A stretch of 64,000 nt of DNA from Geodermatophilus obscurus (GCF_900143215.1 NZ_FRDM01000018.1:1-64000); one strand, 5' to 3'; numbered from the stretch's first letter, positions 26,120 through 35,691 are shown. Program-made: numbers and translations. The notes: generated from the letters alone by a model not told the origin.

Positions 26120-26950
26120 TCACCGGTCGCGCGCGGCCCGCCCCAGCTCCACCGAGCGGGCGTGCGCCGCCTCGATGGCGGCGATGAGCGCCGCACGCAC
26201 GCTGTGCCGCTCCAGCTCCCGGATGGCGGCGATCGTCGTCCCGCCGGGGCTGGTGACCGCCTCCCGCAGCTGCACCGGGTGCTCACCGGAGTCGCGCAGC
26301 ATGACCGCCGAGCCCAGCGCGGTCTGCACGATGAGGTCCGCGGCCAGGTCGCGCGGCAGGCCCAGCAGGATGCCGGCGTCGACCATCGCCTCGACCAGGT
26401 AGAAGAAGTACGCCGGGCCGCTGCCCGACAGCGCCGTGACGGCGTCCTGCTGGGCCTCCGGCACCCGCCGCACCCGCCCGACGGCGGCCAGCAGCGTCTC
26501 GGCCTCGTCCAGGTGCCCCTCGTCGGCGTGCGCCCCGGCCGAGAGCACGCTCATCCCCTCGTCGACCAGCGCCGGGGTGTTGGGCATGACCCGGACGACG
26601 GGGACGCCCGCGGGCAGGGCGGCCTCGATGGTGGCCGTCGGGACGCCGGCGGCGACCGACACCACCAGGTGACCGGGGTCCACCGAGCCCGCCAGGGACC
26701 CCAGCAGCGTGCCGATGTCCTGCGGCTTGACCGCGAGCAGCAGCACCCGCGCCCGGGAGGCGGCCTCGGCCAGCCCCAGCACCGGGACGCCGTAGCGCGC
26801 GGTCAGCTCCGCGGCCCGCTCCGGGTGCCGCTCGCAGACGACGATCCCGTCGGCCCCGCCGCGGCGGACGAGGCCGGAGATCAGGGCCTCCCCGATCTTG
26901 CCGCCACCGATGATGGCCAGCCCGGAGCGGCCGGCGCCCCCGGCGCTCAC
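26120..26950 (-). CDS. proC: ProC, pyrroline-5-carboxylate reductase
   Basis: Last enzyme of proline synthesis, NAD(P)H-dependent. 276 residues. Rossmann motif AIIGGGKIGEALISGL, VKPQD, MPNTPALV, and the C-terminal substrate motif ALSGSGPAYFFYLVEAM, SPGGTT. GTG overlaps the upstream stop by GTGA. Confidence 0.96.
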   Translation of the reverse strand: MSAGGAGRSGLAIIGGGKIGEALISGLVRRGGADGIVVCERHPERAAELTARYGVPVLGLAEAASRARVLLLAVKPQDIGTLLGSLAGSVDPGHLVVSVAAGVPTATIEAALPAGVPVVRVMPNTPALVDEGMSVLSAGAHADEGHLDEAETLLAAVGRVRRVPEAQQDAVTALSGSGPAYFFYLVEAMVDAGILLGLPRDLAADLIVQTALGSAVMLRDSGEHPVQLREAVTSPGGTTIAAIRELERHSVRAALIAAIEAAHARSVELGRAARDR

Positions 26951-27636
26951 GACCGGCCCTCCGCGCGACGCACGGCGGGAACCGGGGCACCCGAGCGCAG
27001 GACCACCCGCACCCGGTACCCGCCGGCGACCAGCCGGCGCTGCTGCTCGCTGCGGACCTGCCACGGCATGACGTACTCCCAGCTGTCGGGGACTCGTTCG
27101 TTCCAGGCGGCGCGCTCGCCGGCGAGGGCGACCAGGCGCGGGTCGGTCGTGCCGACGCCGGGGCGCCCGGCCCCGCTCATCAGCACCTCGAGGCAGCGCA
27201 CGAAGGCCAGGTCGGCGGCCGCGCCCCGCCCGCCGGTGAGCCGCACCCGGCCGCCGGCCAGCGCGTGGCAGCGCTCCTCCGCGGCGGGGTCGGCCGCGCG
27301 GACCACCACGGTCACCGGGCCGGTCTCGGCGGCCAGGGCGTCCACCGCGGCGGGGTCGCCGTCCAGCGCCACGTCCAGGCCGGCACCGGCGGCGGCGCGG
27401 GCCACTCCGGCGGCCGCGCCGCCCAGCCGGTCGACGGGGACGGTGAGCTCGCAGGCGCCCGCCAGCCCGGCGCCGGCCACCCGGGCGACGAGGTCGCGCA
27501 GCTCGGCGGCGGCGTCCGCGGCGGGCGGGTGCTCGAGGGCGACCGCGCACCCCGCTGCAGTGGCGTCGGCGGCGGCACGGACCGGGTCGGCGACCCGCGG
27601 GCCGGCGCCGGGGAGGACGTCGAGCAGGCGGCGCAC
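26947..27636 (-). CDS. Short proline-dehydrogenase-like protein
   Basis: 229 residues. The C-terminal third resembles PRODH enzymes: VGTTDPRLVALAGERAAWN, then SWEYVMPWQVRSEQQRRL, then VAGGYRVRVVL, the region that binds FAD and substrate in PutA/PRODH. The N-terminal barrel part is Ala-rich and shorter than in typical enzymes of about 300 residues. It could oxidise proline or a related compound, or be a non-catalytic relative. Translationally coupled to proC, which runs the opposite reaction direction. Confidence 0.6.
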   Translation of the reverse strand: MRRLLDVLPGAGPRVADPVRAAADATAAGCAVALEHPPAADAAAELRDLVARVAGAGLAGACELTVPVDRLGGAAAGVARAAAGAGLDVALDGDPAAVDALAAETGPVTVVVRAADPAAEERCHALAGGRVRLTGGRGAAADLAFVRCLEVLMSGAGRPGVGTTDPRLVALAGERAAWNERVPDSWEYVMPWQVRSEQQRRLVAGGYRVRVVLRSGAPVPAVRRAEGRS

Positions 27637-27719
27637 CGGGCTGTGATCCGTGCACGCACGGGGTCGAACCTAGTGCTCGGGGCGTGTGTGCTCCTCAGGG
27701 GCGGGGTAGCCGCCGCCGC

Positions 27720-28280
27720 ATGGCTGACGAACTCGACGGGTTGAAGGTGGCCGTCCTCGCGACCGACGGCGTGGAGCAGGTGGAGCTCGACCGGCCCTGG
27801 CAGGCGCTCGACGAGGCCGGCGCCCAGCCGGAGCTGGTGTCGCTCGAGGCCGGTGAGATCACCGCCTACCAGCACATCGACAAGGGCGACACCAAGAAGG
27901 TGGACGCGGTCGTCAGCTCGACCGACCCCGACGAGTACGGCGCGCTGGTGCTGCCCGGCGGCGTCATCAACGGCGACTTCATCCGCGCCGACGCCGACGC
28001 CGTGGCCTTCGTCAAGGCGTTCTTCGACGCGGGCAAGCCGGTGGCGGCGATCTGCCACGCCGGATGGGTGCTCGCCGAGGCCGACGTCGTCCGCGGGCGG
28101 AGGATGACCTCCTGGCCCTCGCTGCGGACCGACCTGCGCAACGCCGGCGCGACGTGGGTGGACGAGGAGGTCGTCGTCGACGGCAACCTGGTGACCAGCC
28201 GCAACCCCGACGACCTCGACGCGTTCACCGCCGCGATCGTCGAGCAGTTCGCCGCCGAGCCGGTCGACGACGAGGACTGA
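27720..28280 (+). CDS. DJ-1/PfpI family protein
   Basis: 186 residues. Class I glutamine-amidotransferase-like fold with nucleophile elbow AAICHAGWVLAE (Cys112-His113) and Glu in DGVEQVELDRP. Stress-linked PfpI/YhbO-type proteins act as deglycases, hydratases or chaperones; the exact role is debated. Start ATG chosen to give the normal family N-terminus. Confidence 0.88.
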   Translation: MADELDGLKVAVLATDGVEQVELDRPWQALDEAGAQPELVSLEAGEITAYQHIDKGDTKKVDAVVSSTDPDEYGALVLPGGVINGDFIRADADAVAFVKAFFDAGKPVAAICHAGWVLAEADVVRGRRMTSWPSLRTDLRNAGATWVDEEVVVDGNLVTSRNPDDLDAFTAAIVEQFAAEPVDDED

Positions 28281-28289
28281 GGCCGGCGA

Positions 28290-28395
28290 CCCCTCTGGGA
28301 GGTAGGAGGACCCCCTCCTCCCACCCCTCGCGGGCTCGGGGCGGTGCCCGGACGGGGCCGGCGGCGGGACCCGGAGGGGCCGAGCGTGGGGAAAG
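28290..28395. repeat. Palindromic element between convergent genes
   Basis: Inverted orientation, 28308-28381: arms GGACCCCCTCC (28308-28318) and GGAGGGGCC (28373-28381), core CCACCCCTCGCGGGCTCGGG. A second, non-matching right arm GGACGGGGCC lies inside at about 28350, as if arms from two copies were combined. Confidence 0.7.
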
Positions 28396-28404
28396 GGCGG
28401 TCCG

Positions 28405-29208
28405 TCAGCCGGTGGCGAGCAGGCCCGCGGCCGGCGCGATGGTGAGCAGGGTCCCGGCGAAGACCAGCACCGCCACCAGCCGGGCGCCGACCGGCTCCCG
28501 GTCCTGACGCTGCCGCCACGCACCGACGCCGCCGACCAGCCCGGCCACCGCGACCGGGGCCAGGAGGACGGCCAGGTAGGGCAGCTGCTGCCAGAGCACG
28601 GTGAACAGGAAGTAGATGCCGACGCCGGCGGCCAGCGCCAGCACCAGCTCGCCGCCGAAGCGCAGCCAGGCCATCGCGCCCTCGCGGGGAGCGAGGCCGT
28701 CGTCCTCGAGCAGCGGCGGGTCGTCGGCCCGGACCACGGGGATCGGGCCGGTCCGCGGGCCGGGAGCGGCGGTCCCCCGCTCGCGGGGCGGCCGCTCCCG
28801 CGACCGGTCCTCCCGCGACCGGTCCTCCCGCACGGCCCCGTCGCGCGCGGCCCCGGGCGCGGTCGCACCCGGGACGCCGGGCTTGCGCGAGGGCCGCAGG
28901 CCGGGGATGGCCGCGGTGGAGGGTTCCGGCTGCCGGCGTCCGGCCCGCCGGTCGCCCCGCGGTGCGGCGGAGGCGCCGTCCCCGGTCCGGTCGCTGGCCC
29001 GCCGGCCGAACTCCGGCCGGTCGGCCACCCGCCCGGTGTCCCCCGTGCCGCGCTGGCGGACGCCGGTGTCCTCGAGCTCGTCCCCTCGCCGACGCCGTCC
29101 GCGGGTCGGTGACTCGACCCCGGCCTCGCGCAGGATGTCGGCGAGCGGACGGCCGCCGGTCTCCGGGTCGCGGCGTGCCTCGCCGCGGCTGCCGGGAGGA
29201 GTGCTCAT
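28405..29208 (-). CDS. Membrane protein with long disordered N-terminus (Rv0497-like)
   Basis: 267 residues. The first 175 or so are Arg/Gly/Pro-rich and low-complexity, including a tandem [18 protein letters not shown] stretch. Then come three helices ([58 protein letters not shown]). Position after the Ppx-like gene matches Rv0497 after Rv0496. Function unknown. ATG overlaps the ppx stop by ATGA. Confidence 0.72.
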   Translation of the reverse strand: MSTPPGSRGEARRDPETGGRPLADILREAGVESPTRGRRRRGDELEDTGVRQRGTGDTGRVADRPEFGRRASDRTGDGASAAPRGDRRAGRRQPEPSTAAIPGLRPSRKPGVPGATAPGAARDGAVREDRSREDRSRERPPRERGTAAPGPRTGPIPVVRADDPPLLEDDGLAPREGAMAWLRFGGELVLALAAGVGIYFLFTVLWQQLPYLAVLLAPVAVAGLVGGVGAWRQRQDREPVGARLVAVLVFAGTLLTIAPAAGLLATG

Positions 29209-30167
29209 CTCTCGTCCTCCAACGAGTCCAGTCGCCGGAGGATGACGCCCTCCCGCAGCGCCCACGGGCAAATCCGCACGGACGGTACGTCCAGCGCCCG
29301 CATGGCGGCCCGCGCCACGACGGCACCCCCGGGGATCTGGTGGGCCCGGTCGGGCGACACGCCCTGCAGCTCGGCCAGCGCGGAGGACTCGATGCGGGCG
29401 ACGAACCCGAGCAGCTGCACCAGCCCCTCCCGGGTCAGCTGGCGCGGGGCGCGCAGGCCGGCGGAGTAGGGCGCCGCGCCGGTCAACCGGGCCAGCGTCC
29501 GGAACGTCTTGGAGGTCGCCGCCACCAGGTCCGGCGGGCCGCCGGCCAGCAGCTTCTTCGCCGCGGGCTCGAGCAGGTCGGCGGCGTGCTCGTCGAGCTC
29601 GGCGAGGGCGTGCAGGTCCGGGCGCCCGCCGGTGCGCGCCTCGGGCAGGAAGCGCCGGGTCACCCGGCCGGCGCCCAGCGGGAGCGACAGCGCGACGTCG
29701 GGGTCCTCGTCGAAGCCGCTGGCCAGTTCCAGCGATCCGCCGCCGATGTCCAACACCAGCAGCCGCCCGGCGCTCCACCCGAACCACCGGCGGACGGCGA
29801 GGAAGGTCAGCCGCGCCTCCTCCTCGCCGCTGGTCACCTGCAGCTCCACGCCGGTCCTGTCCCGCACCCGCTCCAGCACGTCCATGCCGTTGCGGGCGTC
29901 GCGGATGGCGGAGGTGACCAGCGCCAGCACCTCGTCGCAGCCCTGCTTCTCGGCCTGCTCGCACGCCTTGCGCACGGCCTTGAGCAGCGCCTTCTCGCCG
30001 TCCTTGGACAGCAGGTCGTCGTCGCCGACGTGCTCGGCGAGGCGCAGCAGCCAGCGGTCGTCGTGCTGCGGGGTCGGGTGACCGCCGCGATGGGCGGAGA
30101 CCACGAGCAGGTGCACGGTGTTCGAGCCGACGTCCAGCACCCCGAGCCTCATGCGGTCAGTCTGCAT
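29205..30167 (-). CDS. Ppx/GppA family exopolyphosphatase
   Basis: 320 residues. Actin-like ATPase-type motifs: [51 protein letters not shown]. Hydrolyses inorganic polyphosphate or pppGpp; the Rv0496 orthologue is a short-chain exopolyphosphatase. ATG 30167 chosen for GGAGG five bases upstream; ATG 30152 would drop five residues. Near regX3/phoU, consistent with phosphate biology. Confidence 0.9.
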   Translation of the reverse strand: MQTDRMRLGVLDVGSNTVHLLVVSAHRGGHPTPQHDDRWLLRLAEHVGDDDLLSKDGEKALLKAVRKACEQAEKQGCDEVLALVTSAIRDARNGMDVLERVRDRTGVELQVTSGEEEARLTFLAVRRWFGWSAGRLLVLDIGGGSLELASGFDEDPDVALSLPLGAGRVTRRFLPEARTGGRPDLHALAELDEHAADLLEPAAKKLLAGGPPDLVAATSKTFRTLARLTGAAPYSAGLRAPRQLTREGLVQLLGFVARIESSALAELQGVSPDRAHQIPGGAVVARAAMRALDVPSVRICPWALREGVILRRLDSLEDER

Positions 30168-30171
30168 GGCC

Positions 30172-30260
30172 GCCTCCAGGGGCTCGCGCCGAGCGGAGCG
30201 AGAGAGAGCACCCGCTCCTCCCCGACCCTCGCAAGCTCGGGCCGGGACCCTGGAGCGGGC
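30172..30260. repeat. Palindromic element in the ppx/30294 divergent region
   Basis: Inverted orientation, 30209-30260: arms CCCGCTCC (30211-30218) and GGAGCGGG (30252-30259) enclose GACCCTCGCAAGCTCGGG. A fragment (GGGGCTCGCGCCGAGCGGAG) precedes it. It lies between two start codons, so it is in a 5' position for both genes. Confidence 0.7.
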
Positions 30261-30281
30261 AGGAGCCGGAGGTCCCTTCTC

Positions 30282-30287
30282 TACGCT
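30282..30287 (+). promoter_or_regulatory. -10 box, leaderless start of gene 30294
   Basis: TACGCT, 6 bases, then GTG 30294. Confidence 0.6.
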
Positions 30288-30293
30288 GGACGG

Positions 30294-31097
30294 GTGCACG
30301 ACGTCCCGCCCGAGGTGCCGCTGGACTTCGCCCGCGAGTGGGTCGAGTTCCCCGACCCGGCTGACCCGCACCACGTCGTCCGGGCCGACCTGACCTGGCT
30401 GTCGTCCGCCTGGACCTGCGTCTTCGGCCGCGGTTGCGCCGGCGTCGTCGAGGGCCGCCCGGACGACGGCTGCTGCAGCCACGGGGCCTTCTTCGCCGAC
30501 GAGGACGACCTGGCCCGCGTCACCGCCGCCGTCGCCGACCTCCCCGACGAGGACTGGCAGCTGGCCCCCGTGGGCCGCAGCGCCTGGACCGAGGAGGACG
30601 ACGCCGACGAGCACGAAGGTGGCGTGCGCTCGCTGCGCACCCGCCTGGTCGACGGCGCCTGCGTCTTCCTCAACCGGCCCGGCTTCCCCGGCGGCACCGG
30701 CTGCGCGCTGCACCGGATGGCGCTGCGCGAGGGGCTGCACCCGCTGCTCACCAAGCCCGACGTCTGCTGGCAGCTGCCGGTGCGCCGCGAGCAGGAGCAG
30801 GTCGAGCGCGCCGACGGCACGACGGTGCTGGTGTCGAGCATCGGCGAGTTCGACCGCCGCGGCTGGGGCCCCGGCGGGCACGACCTGCACTGGTGGTGCA
30901 CCGGCTCCCCGGCGGCGCACGTCTCCGCCGAGCCGCTCGTGGTCACCTACGCCGGGGAGCTCACCGCCCTCCTGGGGACGGCGGCCTACGCGGAGCTGCG
31001 GCGGCTGACCGAGGAGCGCCTGGACCGGGGCCTGGTCGCCCCGCACCCGGCCAGCCCGGCACCCGTGCCGGTGACGCTGCACCGCCGTCGTCCCTGA
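30294..31097 (+). CDS. Cysteine-rich conserved protein (Rv0495c-like, YkgJ/DUF3109 type)
   Basis: 267 residues. Cysteines in [29 protein letters not shown] and DVCWQLP, with [11 protein letters not shown] further on, suggest a bound metal (zinc or Fe-S). Family function unknown; the gene is kept next to ppx in M. tuberculosis as Rv0495c. GTG start follows a TACGCT box by 6 bases, so it is probably leaderless. Confidence 0.75.
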   Translation: MHDVPPEVPLDFAREWVEFPDPADPHHVVRADLTWLSSAWTCVFGRGCAGVVEGRPDDGCCSHGAFFADEDDLARVTAAVADLPDEDWQLAPVGRSAWTEEDDADEHEGGVRSLRTRLVDGACVFLNRPGFPGGTGCALHRMALREGLHPLLTKPDVCWQLPVRREQEQVERADGTTVLVSSIGEFDRRGWGPGGHDLHWWCTGSPAAHVSAEPLVVTYAGELTALLGTAAYAELRRLTEERLDRGLVAPHPASPAPVPVTLHRRRP

Positions 31098-31192
31098 ACG
31101 TCCACCCGATCGGAGGTCCGGCAGCACCGACCCGGCCACGCTGCGCCACTACCCTCTCCCCCGACTGACCGACGAGCGGACGGCGGGGAGCA

Positions 31193-33367
31193 GTGGACGA
31201 GGAGCGCGCGCCGGCGGCCCCGCCCCCGGCCGGGGAGCGCACCACGGCCGCCGCCGCGCGCCCCGACAACGCCTTCTTCGCGCTGGTCCGCATCCCGGTC
31301 TTCCGCCGGCTGTGGGCGGCGATCGCCGTCTCCAGCCTCGGCGACTGGCTGGGCCTGCTGGCCACCACGGCCATGGCCCAGCAGCTCACCCGCGAGGAGT
31401 CCCTCGCGGTGCAGGGCGCCGCGATCTCCGGCGTCATCCTCACCCGGCTGCTGCCCGACCTGGTGCTGGGCCCGCTGGCCGGAGCGCTGGCCGACCGGCT
31501 GGACCGGCGGACGACGGTCGTCGTCGGGGAGCTGCTGGCGCTCGCGCTGTACCTGTCCATCGCGGTCACCTACGAGCTGACCTGGCTCTACGTCGCGCAG
31601 TTCCTCGTCGAGGCGGTCGGGCTGTTCACCAACCCGGCCAAGCAGGCGATGTGGGTGTCGATCGTGCCTCGCGAGCGGCTCGCCGTGGCCAACCAGGTCT
31701 CGCTGTTCTCCGTGTACGGCGCCGTCCCCGTCGCCGCCCTGGTGTTCGCCCTGATGTCGACGGTCAGCCGGCTGGTCGGCGAGGGCGACGGCAGCGAGGC
31801 CCGGACGGCGATCGTCGTCGCGCTCGTCGTCAACGCCGGCACCTTCGGCCTGAGCGCGGCCACCGTGTTCCTCTCCCGCCGGCTCATCCCGGGCACGCCG
31901 GTCGACCGGGACGGCGGGCAGCGCAACGTGCTGTCGCTGGTCGTGGAGGGCGTGGCCTTCCTGCGCGGGCAGCCGTTCATGCGCGCCCTCTACGTGGGTG
32001 TCATCGGCGCGTTCGGCGCCGGCGGCCTCACCGTCGGGGTCGCCCAGCTGTACGTGGCCACGCTGCGCGCCGGCGCGGCCGGCTACTCGGTCGTGTTCGG
32101 CGTCGTCTTCACCGGCCTGGCCATCGGCATGCTGGCCGGCCCCCGGATCCTGCCCACGGTGCCGCGGCGCAGCGTGTTCACGCACGCCATCGGGCTGGCC
32201 GGGGTGGCCCTGCTGGTGATGTCCCTGCTGCGGGACTTCGTGCTGGCCACCGCCGCGGCGTTCTGCGTGGGCCTGTTCGCCGGCGTCAGCTGGATCATCG
32301 GCTACACGCTGATCGGCTTCGAGGTGGAGGACCGGCTGCGCGGCCGCGTCTTCGCCTTCGTCATCTCCTCGGTGCGCATCGTCCTGCTCCTGGCGGTGGC
32401 GGTCGGCCCGGGCCTGGCGGGGCTGCTCGGCACCCACGACGTCCGCCTGGGCGACCTGGTGCTCACCCTGACCGGCCCCGGCCTGACGCTGCTGGTGGGC
32501 GGGGTGATCGCCCTGGGGGTGAGCGCCTACGCCACCCGCCAGGTGGTGCCGGCGCGCTCGCGCACGCGGTTCCGCGACGTGCTCCGGCTGCTGTGGGGCC
32601 GCTCGGACCTGTTCTCGGCCGCCTCCAGCGGCGTGGGGCTGTTCGTCGTCGTCGAGGGGGCCGACCGCGAGCTCACCCGCCGCTACACCGCGGAGCTGGC
32701 GCAGGTGCTGCGCGACTGCGGCTGCCCGGTCGAGGTCACCTCCGAGCCCAGCGACACCCAGCTGGGCCGGCAGGTGCGCGGCCTGCTCTTCCCGCCTCGG
32801 CACGGCTCGGGCACCGGCTTCCCGGAGCCGGAGCCGGCCGTCGACGACACCGGCAGCCCGGTCGGGGCGCACACCGCCGCGCTGCTGGCCGCCGCCGACC
32901 GCGCGCAGCACGTCGCGACGGTGATCCGCCCGGCCCTCGAGCGCAGACGGGTGGTGGTCAACACCCACTACGTGGACACCTCGATCGCGTTCCACGGCGC
33001 CGGCCAGGGGCTGGACGCCGACCGCATCTTCCGGACGTCGCTGTGGGCCACCCGCGGGCTGCTGCCGGACCTCACCGTCGTCGTCGACTCCCCCGTCACC
33101 TGCGCTCCCGCGGACGCGGACGCCGAGGCGGTGCGCCGCGCCTTCCTCGCCCAGGCCGAGGCCGCGCCGGACCGCTACGTCGTCGTCCCGGGGGAGCTGC
33201 TGGACGCCGACGGCGGGGAGGGGCTGGTCTCCCCCGTCGTCCGCCGGCGGCTGGCCACCCTGGTGGCCACGCGCTACCCGCCCTCCGCCGCGGACTCCGC
33301 GGTGCCCGCGGCGCCGGGCGCGGCCTCGACCGCTGCCGCGGAACGGGCCGGTCGCTCCGTAGGCTGA
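31193..33367 (+). CDS. MFS transporter fused to a degenerate thymidylate-kinase-like domain
   Basis: 724 residues. Residues about 30-440 form a 12-helix major facilitator (FRRLWAAIAVSSLGDWLGLL start, GPLAGALADRLDRRTTVVVG loop). Residues about 478-690 resemble dTMP kinase, as in the Streptomyces Tmk-MFS fusion. Catalytic motifs are lost: the P-loop position reads LFVVVEGADRELTRRY with no GKS/T, and the usual DRY is THY in NTHYVDTSIAFHGAGQG. The domain probably does not phosphorylate. GTG start with GGGGAG. Confidence 0.85.
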   Translation: MDEERAPAAPPPAGERTTAAAARPDNAFFALVRIPVFRRLWAAIAVSSLGDWLGLLATTAMAQQLTREESLAVQGAAISGVILTRLLPDLVLGPLAGALADRLDRRTTVVVGELLALALYLSIAVTYELTWLYVAQFLVEAVGLFTNPAKQAMWVSIVPRERLAVANQVSLFSVYGAVPVAALVFALMSTVSRLVGEGDGSEARTAIVVALVVNAGTFGLSAATVFLSRRLIPGTPVDRDGGQRNVLSLVVEGVAFLRGQPFMRALYVGVIGAFGAGGLTVGVAQLYVATLRAGAAGYSVVFGVVFTGLAIGMLAGPRILPTVPRRSVFTHAIGLAGVALLVMSLLRDFVLATAAAFCVGLFAGVSWIIGYTLIGFEVEDRLRGRVFAFVISSVRIVLLLAVAVGPGLAGLLGTHDVRLGDLVLTLTGPGLTLLVGGVIALGVSAYATRQVVPARSRTRFRDVLRLLWGRSDLFSAASSGVGLFVVVEGADRELTRRYTAELAQVLRDCGCPVEVTSEPSDTQLGRQVRGLLFPPRHGSGTGFPEPEPAVDDTGSPVGAHTAALLAAADRAQHVATVIRPALERRRVVVNTHYVDTSIAFHGAGQGLDADRIFRTSLWATRGLLPDLTVVVDSPVTCAPADADAEAVRRAFLAQAEAAPDRYVVVPGELLDADGGEGLVSPVVRRRLATLVATRYPPSAADSAVPAAPGAASTAAAERAGRSVG
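33360..33365 (+). promoter_or_regulatory. -10 box, leaderless start of methyltransferase gene
   Basis: TAGGCT inside the end of the MFS gene, 6 bases before GTG 33372. Confidence 0.5.
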
Positions 33368-33371
33368 CCGG

Positions 33372-34217
33372 GTGGACGAGCGCACCGGCTGGACGGCCGA
33401 GGACACCGAGGACGTCGTCTGCTGCCTGTGCCGGGTGCCCGGCACGCTGGTGCACGACGTCGCCCCGTTCGGCGTGGTCCGCTGCCCGCAGTGCGAACTC
33501 GTCTTCACCAGCCCGCGGCTGCGCCCCGAGGCGCTGCAGCGGATCTACGACGACGCCGGCTACTTCGAGGGCGGCGTCTACGGCTCCGCCGTCTCCACCG
33601 ACGCGGCGCCCTCGATCGAGACGCGCCTCTCCCCGGCGATGCTGCTGCAGCGCACCTGGACGGCGGGCCGGCTCGCCCTGATCGACCGGGAGCGGGGCGG
33701 CCCGGCGGCGGGCGGGCGGCTGCTGGAGGTCGGCGCGGGCTACGGCCTGTTCCTCGCCGCGGCCCGCGAGGCGGGGTGGACGACGTCCGGCGTCGAGCTC
33801 TCCCGCACCGGGGCCAAGCACGCCCAGGACACCCTGGGGCTCGACGTGTTCTGCGGCCAGCTCGAGGAGGCGCCGTTGACCCCCGGCTCCGACGTCGTCT
33901 GCGCCTGGGACACCGTCGAGCACGTGCCCGACCCGCTGTCGTTCTGGCGGACGGTGCGCGCACAGGTCGCCGACGACGGCGTGGTCCTGTTCTCGACGCC
34001 CTACGTCTCCTCGCTGCCGGCGCGGCTGCTCGGCACCCGCTGGTGGACGCTCAAGCCGACCGAGCACATCTGGCACTTCACCCCGCGCACCCACGCGTTG
34101 CTGCTGGCCCGGGCCGGGCTGGCGCTGACCCGGGTCGTGCGCAACCCGCTGGCCCCGGCCAACGCGGGGCGGCTGGACTCCCTGGTCGGCGTCGCCCGGC
34201 CGATCCCGGACGCCTAG
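33372..34217 (+). CDS. Class I SAM-dependent methyltransferase with N-terminal zinc-ribbon-like pair
   Basis: 281 residues. N-terminal CCLC and RCPQC (residues about 17-45) could bind zinc. Then motif I LLEVGAGYGLFLAAA, acidic VELSRTG, and AWDTVEHVPDP (motif like Methyltransf_23), HIWHFTPRTH. Such proteins methylate sugars or lipids; the target is unknown. The GTG is four bases after the MFS stop, with its own -10 box. Confidence 0.82.
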   Translation: MDERTGWTAEDTEDVVCCLCRVPGTLVHDVAPFGVVRCPQCELVFTSPRLRPEALQRIYDDAGYFEGGVYGSAVSTDAAPSIETRLSPAMLLQRTWTAGRLALIDRERGGPAAGGRLLEVGAGYGLFLAAAREAGWTTSGVELSRTGAKHAQDTLGLDVFCGQLEEAPLTPGSDVVCAWDTVEHVPDPLSFWRTVRAQVADDGVVLFSTPYVSSLPARLLGTRWWTLKPTEHIWHFTPRTHALLLARAGLALTRVVRNPLAPANAGRLDSLVGVARPIPDA

Positions 34218-34218
34218 T

Positions 34219-34394
34219 CCCGGGTCCTGTCGGCCCCTGCAGGGTCCCGCCGCAGGCCCTGTCCCGAGGCTCGCTGGCCCCCTGCAGGGTCCCGCCGCGA
34301 GCCTGCGAGTGGCGGGGGGCAGGGGGCAGGGGGTCCTCTCACGAGGGGTGAGGAGGACGGGGTCCTTCAACGGTGGGGGGCAGGGGGTCCTTCA
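34219..34394. repeat. Compound palindromic element between convergent genes
   Basis: Left half at 34231-34258; full copy 34276-34336 with arms GGCCCCCTGC (34276-34285) and a duplicated right arm (GCAGGGGG at 34319-34326, GCAGGGGGTCC at 34326-34336); right halves at 34341-34368 and 34371-34394. Core GGTCCCGCCGCGAGCCTGCG. Confidence 0.8.
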
Positions 34395-35393
34395 TCAGGC
34401 GGCCCGGTCGTCGTCCGCCGCGGCGAGCGTCCGGCGGAACGTCTGCCGGTAGGCCCGCGGGGAGACGCCCCGGCGGCGGGTGAACTGCTCGCGGAAGCCC
34501 GCGGCGGTGCCGAAGCCGACCAGCCGGGCGATCTCCTCCACGGGGGCGTCGCTGCCCTCCAGCAGCGCCTCGGCGGCGGCCAGCCGCTGGGCCAGCAGCC
34601 AGGCGTGCGGCGTCGTCCCGGTGGTGGCCTTGAACCGGCGGGCGAAGCTGCGCGGGCTCATCAGCGCGCGGCGGGCGAGCAGGTCGACGCTGAGGTCGTC
34701 GGCGAGGTGGTTCTGCGCCCACTCCAGGACCGCGCCGAGCAGGTCGTCCTGGCACTCGGCGACGGGGGCGTCGATGAACTGCGCCTGCCCGCCGTCGCGG
34801 TGCGGCGGCACCACCATCTCCCGCGCCAGCGCGTTGGCGGCCGCCGCACCCCACTCGCGGCGCACGAGGTGGAGCAGGGTGTCGACGCCGGCCGCCGTCC
34901 CGGCGCCGGTGATGACCCGGCCGTTGTCCACGTAGAGCACCGACGGGTCGACCTGGACGGCGGGGTAGCGGGCGGCCAGCTCCCCGGCGTACTTCCAGTG
35001 GGTGGTGACCCGCTTGCCGTCGAGGAGCCCCGCCTCCGCGAGCACGAAGGCACCCGTGCAGTGGCTGACGATCGTGGCGCCGCGGGCGTACGCCCCGCGC
35101 AGGGCATCGAGCAGCGCGGGCGACGGCACGCGGTCGAACAGCTCCCAGGCCGTGATCGAGACGATGTCCGAGCGGGCCAGCCGCTCCAGGTCGTGCTCCA
35201 CCGTGATGGGGATCCCGGTGTCGGTGCGCAGCACCCCCGGCGCCTCGGTGACCAGCGCGAAGTCGAAGCGCGGCAGCCCCATGTGCCGGCGGTCGTAGCC
35301 GAAGACCTCGGCGCACACGCCGAGCCCGAAGCTGCCGACGAGACCGTCGGCGACGACGACGCTCACGACCAGCGGGCGACTCGTTGCTGCCAT
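34395..35393 (-). CDS. GlxA-type AraC-family transcriptional regulator
   Basis: 332 residues. N-terminal DJ-1/PfpI-like sensor (residues 8-190, with VSHCTGAFVLAEAGLLDG) and C-terminal AraC double HTH (DLSVDLLARRALMSPRSFAR, AEALLEGSDAPVEEIARLVG). Such regulators control amine, arginine or other catabolic genes. Targets are not visible; the 35475 gene diverges from it. Confidence 0.88.
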   Translation of the reverse strand: MAATSRPLVVSVVVADGLVGSFGLGVCAEVFGYDRRHMGLPRFDFALVTEAPGVLRTDTGIPITVEHDLERLARSDIVSITAWELFDRVPSPALLDALRGAYARGATIVSHCTGAFVLAEAGLLDGKRVTTHWKYAGELAARYPAVQVDPSVLYVDNGRVITGAGTAAGVDTLLHLVRREWGAAAANALAREMVVPPHRDGGQAQFIDAPVAECQDDLLGAVLEWAQNHLADDLSVDLLARRALMSPRSFARRFKATTGTTPHAWLLAQRLAAAEALLEGSDAPVEEIARLVGFGTAAGFREQFTRRRGVSPRAYRQTFRRTLAAADDDRAA

Positions 35394-35474
35394 GCACGGA
35401 GTATGGCAGGAAACATGCGATCGGGGTCACTCCTGCCACTCGTCGGGCCACCCTCCGGGGAGCACGCTCGTCCC

Positions 35475-35681
35475 ATGTTGCTGATCACCTGCCCCGTGAC
35501 GAACACGGACGAGTTGGTCGCCGAGCGGCGCATCCGCTCGGCGACCAACCACCCGACCCACATCGCGCTGCACGTGGAGTGCCCCTGCGGCGGCGTGCAC
35601 GTCTACCGCACCGGCCGCCGGTGGGAGTCCGCTCGCCGCGCGGTCGCCGCTCACCCTGCGCCGGAGCTCACCCCGGCCTAG
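35475..35681 (+). CDS. Small protein with CPCGGVHVYRTG motif, unknown
   Basis: 68 residues. MLLITCPVTNTDELVAERRI start, then HIALHVECPCGGVHVYRTGR. Cysteines and histidines could bind a metal. No family recognised. ATG has only a weak upstream GGGGAG at 12 bases. It ends in TAG at 35679-35681, overlapping the next gene's -10 box. Confidence 0.5.
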   Translation: MLLITCPVTNTDELVAERRIRSATNHPTHIALHVECPCGGVHVYRTGRRWESARRAVAAHPAPELTPA

Positions 35682-35684
35682 ACT
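35679..35684 (+). promoter_or_regulatory. -10 box, leaderless start of DUF3072 gene
   Basis: TAGACT, 7 bases, then ATG 35692. Its first three bases are the stop codon of the preceding gene. Confidence 0.6.
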
Positions 35685-35691
35685 CGAACAC

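Noticed and set aside
27636-27672. TAGGTT followed 7 bases later by GTG as leaderless start of the PRODH-like gene
   Set aside because: That GTG is out of frame with the gene; the promoter box itself may be real.
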